Source of the DNA: Bacillus sp. UNC438CL73TsuS30
GTDB lineage: Bacteria > Bacillota > Bacilli > Bacillales > Cytobacillaceae
Direction: 5' to 3'
Length of the DNA stretch: 64,000 bases
Assembly (NCBI RefSeq): GCF_000482325.1
Contig: NZ_AXVA01000010.1
Coordinates: 213,991 to 277,990 of the forward strand
Shown here: in pieces, positions 25,047 to 32,970 of the stretch
How the letters are laid out: every line of letters starts with the position of its first letter
Position numbering within the stretch: position 1 is the first letter of the stretch
The notes under the pieces: model-generated
What the model was told of the DNA's origin: nothing
Seen by the model: the letters and a program-made list of their open reading frames with translations, nothing else
Databases searched by the model: none
Translations under genes and position numbers: made by a program

Positions 25047-26489
25047 TTAATAAAATCGCTTAAAACTAGCAAAATGCTCTTTGAAGTAAGAGTTGCTTAG
25101 GCTGGCTACCGTGATTCCTTTGGTTCCATCGGCATGGATGAATTGGTTATCGCCAATATAGAAACCAACATGGGAGATTCCATTCTTATACGTATTCTCA
25201 AAGAATACGAGATCGCCAGGCTTTGGCTTATCTACATAATAAGAACGGTTATAAAAGCCATCCGCAGAATAGCGAGCGATATCGATGCCGGCCTGGTTGG
25301 CCACATGATAGATAAAGCCGCTGCAGTCAAACCCTGACGGAGTGCTTCCGCCCCAGACATAAGGGACGCCGATTAAGCTTTTGGCGGTGCTTACAATTTT
25401 TGCAGAAACATCAGTACCGGAAGGCTGCTGTGTCTCAGGCTGCGTCGACTCCGGTACAGAAACAGACGTCCCCTTAATCTTCAGTTTCTGACCCACATAA
25501 ATCCGATCAGAACTCAATTGATTCAGTGTCTTCAACTCCGCAACCGTCATCCCGGCTTTACGAGCAATCCCGCCTAACGTGTCGCCGCTTTTCACGATAT
25601 AATCGGTCGCATCAGCTGGCGGAGTCTGCGGTTTAGCAGGCTGAACAGGCGGCTTTGCCGGTGGCGCAGGTGGTTTAGCAGCAACTGCCGGCTTCCCAGT
25701 CACTTTCAACTTTTGTCCAACACGAATCAAATTGGACTTCAAGCCATTCAATGCTTTCAAATCCTGCAAGCTAAGACCGAATTGCTTAGCAATCTTTCCG
25801 AGTGTATCACCAGATTTAACGGTATAAGTGGACACGTTTTTTGTCGTCGAAGAAGTAGTAGTAGAAGTAGTTTTCTCCTTACCAGGAACCTTCAACTTCT
25901 GGCCAACCCGAATTCGGTCAGACTTCAATCCGTTCAACTTCTTCAATTCCGACACCGTTGATTTAAATTTTACGGCTATTTTACTAAGGCTATCGCCTGT
26001 TTTCACAACATACGTAGTCGTTGCCGTATTAGAAGTGGTAGTAGATGTTTTCTTTGCCACCGCTTCCGTCGTAAAAGTTGCCCCTGACGACCCAGCAGCA
26101 ACCTTTAGCACCTGACCAGGATAAATGGTCGTGCTATCCAGCCCATTCCACAGCTTTATGTCCCCAACACTTACATCATACTTATTGGCAATCTTAATTA
26201 AGGCGTCACCACTTTTGACGGTATACGTCTTCACCGGGGAGGATGTCTTCGTAACAGTAGTCGTTTTTGCTTTTGTGTCTGGGAGCTTAAGTTTTTGATT
26301 GACCTGTAGAAAATCCGATTTTAAACCATTCAATGCCATTAGTGTGTGTACACTGGTGTTATGTTTCGAGGCAATATGTGATAGGTTGTCACCTTTTTTG
26401 ACCGTATATGTACTAGCATGCGCTGTCCCTGCGTAAACTGCTGATAAAACCGCTGCTGTCGAAACCGCACGGACTATTGTTTTCTTCAT
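25047..26489 (-). CDS. Cell-wall D,L-endopeptidase with five LysM repeats and an NlpC/P60 domain
   Basis: A 480-residue secreted protein with a signal peptide at about 1-25 (cleavage near AHA-S). Five LysM domains (each starting Y-V/T-K-x-GDxL and ending in GQxLK) are joined by Ser/Thr-rich linkers and one Pro/Ala-rich linker. The C-terminal NlpC/P60 domain (about 365-480) has the nucleophile Cys in FDCSGF, the His in SHVGFYIGD and the third polar residue in FIHADGT. The architecture matches LytF/CwlE- and LytE-type peptidoglycan hydrolases of Bacillus, which cut D-Glu/meso-DAP stem peptides at septa and poles. GAGGTGAAGGG precedes the ATG. Confidence 0.92.
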   Translation of the reverse strand: MKKTIVRAVSTAAVLSAVYAGTAHASTYTVKKGDNLSHIASKHNTSVHTLMALNGLKSDFLQVNQKLKLPDTKAKTTTVTKTSSPVKTYTVKSGDALIKIANKYDVSVGDIKLWNGLDSTTIYPGQVLKVAAGSSGATFTTEAVAKKTSTTTSNTATTTYVVKTGDSLSKIAVKFKSTVSELKKLNGLKSDRIRVGQKLKVPGKEKTTSTTTSSTTKNVSTYTVKSGDTLGKIAKQFGLSLQDLKALNGLKSNLIRVGQKLKVTGKPAVAAKPPAPPAKPPVQPAKPQTPPADATDYIVKSGDTLGGIARKAGMTVAELKTLNQLSSDRIYVGQKLKIKGTSVSVPESTQPETQQPSGTDVSAKIVSTAKSLIGVPYVWGGSTPSGFDCSGFIYHVANQAGIDIARYSADGFYNRSYYVDKPKPGDLVFFENTYKNGISHVGFYIGDNQFIHADGTKGITVASLSNSYFKEHFASFKRFY

Positions 26490-26672
26490 TGAGTCCCTTC
26501 ACCTCTTTATTTTTTCACTTTTTAAATATTTTATCATAGTTTGCTAGTGTTTCGGGGCACAAAATTGAAAAAGATGACAAAAGAGGCAGGATTTTGAGGG
26601 GTAAGGGGGATTCTGTGTGGAAAAATGGTGGAGAAATCGTAGTTAATTTGTAAAATGCTTATACCATGAAAA

Positions 26673-26697
26673 GGTCCTACTGTATCCCGGTAGGACC
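26673..26697 (-). terminator. Terminator of the coiled-coil/NPCBM gene
   Basis: GGTCCTAC (26673-26680) and GTAGGACC (26690-26697) form an 8-bp stem 17 bp downstream of the minus-strand stop, followed on that strand by TTTTC. Confidence 0.75.
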
Positions 26698-26713
26698 GTT
26701 GATCTTTACAAGA

Positions 26714-27712
26714 TTAAGGAGTTAAAAGCGGGTCTCCGAACACAAAATAAGTAGAATAAGGATCATCAGTATGGAACTCTATCCTTAGCATCTTAATGTC
26801 CGATACATCCAAGTTTGCTAGTTTTGGATCATCCTGAGTCTCTAACAAACCACTGTCATAAATAACGTTTCCATCAGCGTACACAGTAATACTCCCGGTT
26901 GTACCGTTGCCAATTCCTAAATCATCTAAACCAGCTTTAAATGAAAGGTTTCGATACTTTCCGTTTAATTTATAATCGATGTATTCGGAATTACATGAAC
27001 AGTCAAAGAGTACTCCAAATCCAGTAAGCATTTTTTTCCCATTCACAATTAAGCTTTTACCATCGTCCCATTTGTTAATATGAATAGTGTCAATACTTCT
27101 ATAGTAGTAAGGTAAATTTGTAAGCTGGATTAACCCACTTACAGGGAAAGTTCCAACATATAAGGCATTGTTACTTGTGATGTACTTATAATTTTCATCT
27201 GTTCCTCTTAATGCAGGCACAATTCCGTCCATCGCAACATATTGTTTCCCTTGGTAACTAACAAAGTCTGCATTGCCTTCTTTCGCACCATCAATATAAA
27301 TGGTTCCATTCTTTTTAGAGATCACAGAAGCCAAATCGTCCGTTAATTTCTTGTTGTTAGCGGTCAAAGTAGCGTTCGCAGCGGTTAAATTTTTATTTGT
27401 GGCAGCTAAACTGTTGTACTTAGCTGTTAAACTTTTATTGCTGGCAGCTAAACTGTTGTACTTAGCGGTTAAGCTTTTATTACTTGCTACCAAGCTATTG
27501 TACTTAGCTGTTAATTTTTTGTTGCTGGCAACTAAGCTGTTATACTTGGCTGTTGTCTTTTTGTTACTAGACGTTAAGCTTGATACTTTTGCTTTCAATA
27601 CTTTCACTTCATGCTTTAATGAAGCCAGTGAATTCCCACTTGCAAATGACATCGTAGGAATACTGATTAAAAGGAAGGTTGCAAATAATGATAATAATAG
27701 TTTTCTTTTCAT
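26714..27712 (-). CDS. Exported coiled-coil protein with NPCBM-like carbohydrate-binding domain
   Basis: A 332-residue protein with a signal peptide at 1-25. Residues about 45-115 hold five 14-residue repeats of type NKSLTAKYNSLAAS (two heptads each, a coiled coil), encoded by a 42-bp tandem repeat. Residues about 140-190 resemble a copper-amine-oxidase-N-like stalk domain (YQGKQYVAMDGIVPALRG). The C-terminus from about 195 is an NPCBM/NEW2-like module (GFGVLFDCSCNSEYIDYKL, then TVYADGNVIYDSGLL). GAGAGGAG precedes the ATG. It probably binds a wall glycan or extracellular polysaccharide; no catalytic domain is seen. Confidence 0.75.
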   Translation of the reverse strand: MKRKLLLSLFATFLLISIPTMSFASGNSLASLKHEVKVLKAKVSSLTSSNKKTTAKYNSLVASNKKLTAKYNSLVASNKSLTAKYNSLAASNKSLTAKYNSLAATNKNLTAANATLTANNKKLTDDLASVISKKNGTIYIDGAKEGNADFVSYQGKQYVAMDGIVPALRGTDENYKYITSNNALYVGTFPVSGLIQLTNLPYYYRSIDTIHINKWDDGKSLIVNGKKMLTGFGVLFDCSCNSEYIDYKLNGKYRNLSFKAGLDDLGIGNGTTGSITVYADGNVIYDSGLLETQDDPKLANLDVSDIKMLRIEFHTDDPYSTYFVFGDPLLTP

Positions 27713-27966
27713 AGGGGTCTCCTCTCGTAATATAAGAAAAATAAGTATAATTTACATAGGGAAAAATATCACACATAGGAAATAATTACTAGTGTTTTCC
27801 CTAAGGTAAATGATTCCAAGTGGGAAATCCCTTTCAAAATATAATGGAATACTATACTTTGAATCTGTAAATATCCATTTTCTTCCAATGTTAAAAGTGG
27901 TAAAATAAGACTACTTTATTTTAAGGAGGGAGCTTTGCTGAGTTAATTTGCTCATCAAGGGGTTCA

Positions 27967-28755
27967 ATGCTAAATTCAACAACTAAAAAAGAGGCTTTAA
28001 AAAGATTAGAAAGATTAAGTAAACAATATGCAAGTTTGGGAAAAAAGGTACAAGAAAGTTCGATTCGGCTGCTGGAGGCCAGACAGCATTCATCTGAGTT
28101 AATTAAGGAGATCGAACAATATATTAATACACTAGTAAATACACCAAAAGAGTTTGAAGCAACCTTTTCTGAGATTAAGATTTATCTTGATAAATTTCAG
28201 TCAATTCTTGACATAAAGTTGTATGATGAAAAGATTCAAAAGATCGCAGGAGGTTTAGCAGGTGCCGGCGTAGCGATGGGCGCGGGAGTAGCAGCTTTCG
28301 GACCAACTGCTGCGATGGCAATTGCCACTACCTTTGGAACGGCTTCAACCGGAACAGCGATTGCTACACTTTATGGGGCAGCACAAACCTCTGCAGCCTT
28401 AGCCTGGCTTGGAGGAGGTGCCCTTGTAGCAGGCGGCGGAGGAATGCTTGCTGGTGAAGCACTGCTTGCTTTAGCCGGACCGATTGGATGGGCAATCGGA
28501 GGCACAGCCTTAATCGGCGGCGCATTTTTTGCAAATAAGAAAAATAAAGAGGCAGCCGAAAAAGCGCAGAGAGAAACAACAAAAATTCTAAAGGAAATCG
28601 CCGTTTTAAATGCAGCGGATATTGAAATAAACGAATTAAGCGAGTTAACGATCGTACATAGAGATAATCTTAAAAGTCAGCTTTCACACTTTCAAAAGTT
28701 GGCACCACGTAATTACAATGAATTTTCAAAAGACCAAAAATATGAAATTGGTTAA
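27967..28755 (+). CDS. Unrecognised helical protein with a long glycine/alanine-rich hydrophobic core (first of a pair)
   Basis: 262 residues with no recognised family. Residues 1-90 are amphipathic helix (LERLSKQYASLGKKVQESSI). Residues about 93-187 are a continuous Gly/Ala-rich hydrophobic stretch (AGGLAGAGVAMGAGVAAFG, GGGALVAGGGGMLAGEALLA, GPIGWAIGGTALIGGAFFA) with glycine-zipper spacing. Residues 188-262 return to charged helix. There is no signal peptide. AAGGGG is 5 bp before the ATG; a stronger AAGGAGGG 40 bp upstream faces only a 3-codon frame. Glycine-zipper hydrophobic cores occur in membrane-inserting toxins, phage tape measures and pore formers. Function unknown. Confidence 0.6.
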   Translation: MLNSTTKKEALKRLERLSKQYASLGKKVQESSIRLLEARQHSSELIKEIEQYINTLVNTPKEFEATFSEIKIYLDKFQSILDIKLYDEKIQKIAGGLAGAGVAMGAGVAAFGPTAAMAIATTFGTASTGTAIATLYGAAQTSAALAWLGGGALVAGGGGMLAGEALLALAGPIGWAIGGTALIGGAFFANKKNKEAAEKAQRETTKILKEIAVLNAADIEINELSELTIVHRDNLKSQLSHFQKLAPRNYNEFSKDQKYEIG

Positions 28756-28813
28756 TTTGTAAATAATACTCTGTCATTATCTATGCTTATTAATAAAAAT
28801 ATAGGTAAATAAG

Positions 28814-30319
28814 ATGGCGACACCATTCAAAGCAGCTGCTGACCAAATAACAGGTTCATTTATTGATTCAATCAATCAAACAAGATTAAATGAGCTTTCA
28901 AGAGAATTAGATCGAATTCTATCAGATGAAACCCTGGCTCTTGGACAGCAAAAGGAAGCGTTAATGGAGGCGCTGGCTCAAGTTTCAAAGGTAAAGGATT
29001 TTCTAAATAACCCTGAACATATTCTTGGAAGCGATTTGACAAAGCATGGTGAAATAGCGGAACAAATCGAAGTGCATATTCGAAATGCTTACGACCTTTT
29101 AAAGGGCAACATTCCTGGTGCAACCTTTGACGGTGTGGGCAGACTTGCCCCGGAAGATTACCTTATTGATGGGATAAAAGTACAGTCAAAATTTATTAAC
29201 GGGATTAATAATAATCTGGATCATGTCTTAAAGCATATGGACAAATACCGTGATTTTGGCAGGGATGGATCCTATTATCAAATTCCAAAGGATTCTTATG
29301 AGACAATCCAACAAATATTGGATGGGAAAATTCCGGACGGATTAAGCCAAAGAACCGTTAATAAGATCCTTGAAAAGGTAAGAGAAATTGAAAATCAAAC
29401 AGGCAAGGACTTTCATGAAACAGTTAAGCCGTCCATTTCTGATTACAGTGATGTCCAACGGGGGGCAGCTCAAAACACAGTTCACCAGCATGAAGAAAAA
29501 ATAAAAAAGCAAAATGAGGAAATAAACAATAAAATTAAAGATGAATCTGACAAAGCGAAAGACCAAGCACATCAAAATGCAAAACCCAATTTGCATGAAG
29601 GTTTAAAGGCCGGTCTGATTGGTGCTGGGATAAGCGGTGGAATGTCCCTGCTGATTAGCATCTATAAAAAGCATAAACAAGGAACGAGTATCTTAGAATT
29701 TGATCAACAGGATTGGAAGGATGTTGGAATCGACTTTGGGAAAGGCGCATTAAAAGGGGGAATTACAGGTATCTCCATTTATGGTTTTACGAATTTCACA
29801 TCCATGACTGCCCCTATGGCCAGCGCATTCGTTTCTGCTTCTTATGGGGTTTCAAAGCTCTTTATGGATTATAAAAATGGAAAAATTGATTTTGATGAGT
29901 TTGTTAGCCAAGGGCAAATTACATGTTTGGAAACCGGCATCGTGGCACTGGGAGCGGCATTAGGGCAGGCTTTTATTCCGATTCCAATTGTAGGTACAAT
30001 GATTGGCAGTTTTGCTGCAAGTACGCTTGTTAGCCTAGCCAAGAATTATTTTGGGGAGGAAAGTAGGAAGCTTGAGGAAAAATTAAATCAACAATTCAAC
30101 AATGCCTTTAATAAAATTAATCAGGAATATAAAAGGGTAGTAGAAAAAATACTCGAGGAATATGACAAACTTGGTACTATAACGAAAATGGCGTTTGATT
30201 ACGATTGTAATGCCGTTTTCCGCTTCCAAAGCAGTAAAAAACTTGCTTTGGCATATAATGTTGAACAAAACAATATTCTTAAGGATATGGATGAAATTGA
30301 CGATTTCTTTTTAAGCTAA
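28814..30319 (+). CDS. Unrecognised large protein with glycine-rich membrane segments (second of a pair)
   Basis: 501 residues with no family I can name. The helical N-terminus (1-90) is followed by a compact, conserved-looking segment at 105-175 (GVGRLAPEDYLIDGIKVQSK, HVLKHMDKYRDFGRDGSYY, IPKDSY). Then come a charged coiled coil (215-255), several Gly/Ala-rich hydrophobic helices between 265 and 410, and another coiled coil at about 413-450. The segment with IDGIKVQSKFI and the Tyr/His/Asp set looks enzyme-like or substrate-binding, and I cannot assign it. It starts 58 bp after the neighbour, and the two share helix-Gly core-helix architecture, which suggests a joint membrane function. Confidence 0.6.
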   Translation: MATPFKAAADQITGSFIDSINQTRLNELSRELDRILSDETLALGQQKEALMEALAQVSKVKDFLNNPEHILGSDLTKHGEIAEQIEVHIRNAYDLLKGNIPGATFDGVGRLAPEDYLIDGIKVQSKFINGINNNLDHVLKHMDKYRDFGRDGSYYQIPKDSYETIQQILDGKIPDGLSQRTVNKILEKVREIENQTGKDFHETVKPSISDYSDVQRGAAQNTVHQHEEKIKKQNEEINNKIKDESDKAKDQAHQNAKPNLHEGLKAGLIGAGISGGMSLLISIYKKHKQGTSILEFDQQDWKDVGIDFGKGALKGGITGISIYGFTNFTSMTAPMASAFVSASYGVSKLFMDYKNGKIDFDEFVSQGQITCLETGIVALGAALGQAFIPIPIVGTMIGSFAASTLVSLAKNYFGEESRKLEEKLNQQFNNAFNKINQEYKRVVEKILEEYDKLGTITKMAFDYDCNAVFRFQSSKKLALAYNVEQNNILKDMDEIDDFFLS

Positions 30320-30377
30320 AAGTCTACCACATAATGCAACTAATGCGGTTAAACAAAGAACACCAATCACGGCCTTA

Positions 30378-30423
30378 AATAAAAATAATCCGCCCGTTTT
30401 TTACGAGGTGGATTATTTTTATT
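30378..30423. terminator. Strong bidirectional terminator between convergent genes
   Basis: AATAAAAATAATCCGCC (30378-30394) pairs with GGTGGATTATTTTTATT (30407-30423) over 17 bp with one G-U. It serves the membrane-protein pair on the plus strand and the surface protein on the minus strand. Confidence 0.85.
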
Positions 30424-30485
30424 AGGACCATCATTGGAAGCTTCTATGATAAAATAGACTTCATTTTGGGTCGTCAAAATAATAG

Positions 30486-31844
30486 CTATTTAACCTTCAC
30501 CTTAACCACTCTCGAATTCCCGGCAGCATCCCTCGCCGTAATCGTTAACGTAGTATTTTTCTTCTGTGCTTTAATCTTTAATTTGAAATATCCTTTAGAG
30601 TCGGCTTTTCCACTCGCTAAATTCTTACTGCCAGCCTTCACTTTAACATAGGCTTTCGCTTCTGTCTTCCCGCTGACATATTTGCTCGTTTTCTTCACTT
30701 TATTAACCGTTAAAGTAGCTGGAGCTGTTTTATCGGCTACCGTAACAGATGTAGTGCTACTTACATTTTTAGAACGATCCGTAGCGGTAAAATACAATTT
30801 CGATCCAGCTTTAACTGGCTTTGTCGGAAACTTAAAGTTTCCGTATTTGTCCGTATTCGCTACTCCAAATGGTTTCGATCCATTTTTAATCGTAATTTTC
30901 GAATACGCTTCGGCTTTACCAGTAATGTACTTATCATTGTCATCGAAAGGGTTTACTTTTGGTGCAGCTGGTGGAGTCTTATCCAGTACAGTAACATTAA
31001 GGACTGGGCTAACGTTTCCAGCAGCATCCTCTGCAGTAAAGCTGAGCTTCGTGCCCGCTTTAAATGGGGCTGCAAGGCTTACTTTAAAATTACCATTATT
31101 ATCTGCGTTAACCGTTTTAAAGGTTGCAGCGCCATTCTTAATGGTTACCTTTGAACCCGCTTCCGCCTTACCGGAAATGGTTTTATCATTGTCGTCGACC
31201 GGATTTACGATGGGTCTATCCGGAGCCGTAGTATCTACCATAGAGGCATAGATAAAGTATTGATCATACGAGACATAATCGTCTAAGTTCGCTGCAGCAA
31301 TATAATATGTTCCGGGTTTAACCGGCAAAAACTGAAAATCCATACCGTCTTCCGAATCGGCATATTCAGGCGCAACGATCACGCCATTTGAATCAAATAA
31401 CCCAAATCCAAATCTGGTTAAGTAGTCAACGGGATTCAGAGCACCCGCAAGAAGCAAATATCCCGGCTCTGTAACGTTAATCGCGAAAGTATCAAAATCA
31501 CCATCGCGAGAGGCATTGAAACTAAAATCCCCTACAACAGCGGTCCCTAGTTCCATCGGATTTGCCATCTCAAACAAATCATTTGGTTCCTGTTCGATTA
31601 TGTAATCAATATCACTCTTTGTTGCAAGACTGCGAAAACCTGGTTTTTTCGTGTTGTTTAAAATTCTGCTAACATCAATGTTTTTAAGCTTTGAATCTTT
31701 GACACTTTGATGATGGGTTCTAGTTAGTTCTACTACACTTCTTTGCACATCTGTAGCTGTACCGGCAGCAAATGTGGTGGTTGACGGTAATCCTGTAAAC
31801 AATAGAGCAGCCGCAATCCCAGCGTAAGCAACTTTCTTTTTCAA
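30486..31844 (-). CDS. Secreted surface protein with a PPC-like domain and three Ig-like repeats
   Basis: About 452 residues. There is a signal peptide (KKKVAYAGIAAALLFTGLPS), a linker, then a PPC-type pre-peptidase C-terminal domain (about 85-205, with EQEPNDLFEMANPMELG and GTYYIAAANL). Three Big_6-like immunoglobulin repeats follow, each starting (D)KTxPxxPxVNxxDD and containing GKAEAxSKVTIKNG and FTAxDxAGNVS. No LPXTG or SLH anchor is seen. I set the start at TTG 31844 because GGGGGAAGATG lies just upstream. It probably binds partners or is a matrix adhesin; no enzymatic domain is present. Confidence 0.75.
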   Translation of the reverse strand: MKKKVAYAGIAAALLFTGLPSTTTFAAGTATDVQRSVVELTRTHHQSVKDSKLKNIDVSRILNNTKKPGFRSLATKSDIDYIIEQEPNDLFEMANPMELGTAVVGDFSFNASRDGDFDTFAINVTEPGYLLLAGALNPVDYLTRFGFGLFDSNGVIVAPEYADSEDGMDFQFLPVKPGTYYIAAANLDDYVSYDQYFIYASMVDTTAPDRPIVNPVDDNDKTISGKAEAGSKVTIKNGAATFKTVNADNNGNFKVSLAAPFKAGTKLSFTAEDAAGNVSPVLNVTVLDKTPPAAPKVNPFDDNDKYITGKAEAYSKITIKNGSKPFGVANTDKYGNFKFPTKPVKAGSKLYFTATDRSKNVSSTTSVTVADKTAPATLTVNKVKKTSKYVSGKTEAKAYVKVKAGSKNLASGKADSKGYFKLKIKAQKKNTTLTITARDAAGNSRVVKVKVK

Positions 31845-32070
31845 AACATCTTCCCCCAACTAATTATATTTTCCTAGTAAGTATATCACGGTTGTAAAAT
31901 TATGTAACTTTAAATAAAAACTGTTATTTCTACATTTTCCATCTATTTCATTACTATAAATCTCCAAAATTCATAAAAATTCTTTCAATTCCGACTGGAA
32001 ATCTATTTACATATCAAATATTTAGGAATAAAATAGGTAATTAGGATGATAGTAGGAGGCGTCAAAGAAC

Positions 32071-32229
32071 GTGGAAAGCAAGGAGAAGAATAACCGCTCT
32101 ATGGAGCAAAGTGCATTTTCAGAGATTATCAAGAACGCTTACGAAAAAGGTTTAACAGATAGTAATCTCACCGTACATAAGTTATTAAAAGACTTAGAAA
32201 CCGAACTGAAAAATATGAGGGTAAGTTAA
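32071..32229 (+). CDS. Small helical protein of 52 residues, unrecognised
   Basis: GTG 32071 with AGGAGG 11 bp upstream opens a 52-codon frame reading VESKEKNNRS, MEQSAFSEIIKNAYEKGL, TDSNLTVHKLLKDLETELKN. The composition is charged and helical with no low-complexity bias, and a terminator overlaps its end, which supports a real gene. It could be a small regulator. No family was recognised. Confidence 0.5.
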   Translation: MESKEKNNRSMEQSAFSEIIKNAYEKGLTDSNLTVHKLLKDLETELKNMRVS

Positions 32230-32231
32230 AT

Positions 32232-32278
32232 AGATAATGGGGTCGCCTTTAAACGACAGCCTGTTATCTTTTTTTTTA
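32232..32278 (+). terminator. Terminator of the 52-residue ORF
   Basis: AGATAA (32232-32237) pairs with TTATCT (32264-32269), with an inner GTCG/CGAC stem, followed by nine T residues. Confidence 0.7.
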
Positions 32279-32283
32279 TTTAG

Positions 32284-32537
32284 GCTGTGTTAAAGAACAA
32301 TGTTGATTTAGAAAAACGTTGATTGGAGCGGAAGGTGCGAGACTCCTCGAAAATGCTAACGCATTTTCTTCGTGCGTGGGCGGATTCGAGGAGGTAATTC
32401 AGTGTCCTGCGGGAGCAGCGGGACAGGTGAGACCCCGCAGGCGCTTAAGCGCCGAGGAGGCTCACCGCCCGCCCCGCGGAAAGCGAGCATCCTGGAGCGG
32501 AAATCAACAACTAAGTTTAACAGGGCTTTTATTTAAA
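32284..32537 (+). mobile_element. MITE-like dispersed bacillary repeat (about 250 bp, non-coding)
   Basis: The ends are imperfect inverted repeats: GCTGTGTTAAAGAACAATG at the left, and TAGTTTAAC-like AAGTTTAACAGGGCT at the right. The body has GATTGGAGCGGAAGG, GGTGAGACCCCGCAGG, CGAGGAGGCTCACCG and CTGGAGCGGAAATCAACA, a pattern I recognise as a common intergenic repeat of Bacillus relatives. About 57 bp between GACTCCTCG and GTGTCCTGCGGG look inserted compared with the usual element. The body can fold into a long structured RNA. The frame through it is not a gene. Confidence 0.7.
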
Positions 32538-32590
32538 ACATCACAGCAGTAAATCTCCATGGTTAAACCATCTTCTAAAAAATTCCTATT

Positions 32591-32637
32591 AAAAAAAGGA
32601 GTAGTCTCGGTTGAGGAAAATCTACCGAAACTGCTCC
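32591..32637 (-). terminator. Terminator overlapping the end of the Spo0E-like gene
   Basis: GGAGTAGTCTCGGT (32598-32611) pairs with ACCGAAACTGCTCC (32624-32637) with two mismatches, followed on the minus strand by TTTTTTT. The stem includes the last codons of the minus-strand gene. Confidence 0.7.
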
Positions 32638-32786
32638 TTATTTTCTGCAGTGGTTAATAATAAATGGATGAGAGAATCCAGCTCCTGACTGCATTTAATG
32701 GCTTCAGAGGAATCAATCCCATAGGTTTCCACCAATTCAGCCAATTCTTTTTTATGTTTTTCAATCGTTATGATCAAATGTTGCAT
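32622..32786 (-). CDS. Spo0E-family aspartyl-phosphate phosphatase
   Basis: A 54-residue protein with the hallmark SQELDSLI motif of Spo0E/YisI/YnzD phosphatases (residues 33-40), preceded by a helix IEKHKKELAELVETYG. The family dephosphorylates Spo0A~P and delays sporulation; whether this member targets Spo0A is inferred. AGGAG is 8 bp before the ATG. It supports an endospore-forming host. It lies just ahead of a divergently transcribed kinase/regulator pair. Confidence 0.88.
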   Translation of the reverse strand: MQHLIITIEKHKKELAELVETYGIDSSEAIKCSQELDSLIHLLLTTAENKEQFR

Positions 32787-32923
32787 GAGTTCCGCTCCTT
32801 ATGAAGCATCTAAATAAGCCAAAATTTATATTATCATTAAATTTGAATTTTTAAATATCAAGATTCCCATATGGACCAATTCTGGATTATAATGCGGTTA
32901 AAGAAGGTTGAATTGAGGAATCC

Positions 32924-32952
32924 TTGACATAAAAGAGTAAAATTTGTAACAA
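32924..32952 (+). promoter_or_regulatory. Promoter of the hybrid kinase gene
   Basis: TTGACA (32924-32929), a 17-bp spacer and TAACAA (32947-32952). The -35 is perfect and the -10 weak, located 19 bp before the GTG start of the kinase. Confidence 0.5.
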
Positions 32953-32970
32953 AGATGTTACAAAGAGAGT

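Noticed and set aside
27300..27785. 161-codon frame on the strand opposite the coiled-coil/NPCBM gene
   Set aside because: Its repeated hydrophobic pattern is the antisense of the 42-bp repeat; no ribosome binding site.
30682..31251. 189-codon frame opposite the Ig-repeat surface protein
   Set aside because: It is a shadow of the repeated domains on the other strand, with no start signal.
32319..32552. 77-codon frame
   Set aside because: It runs through the MITE-like repeat and has no ribosome binding site.
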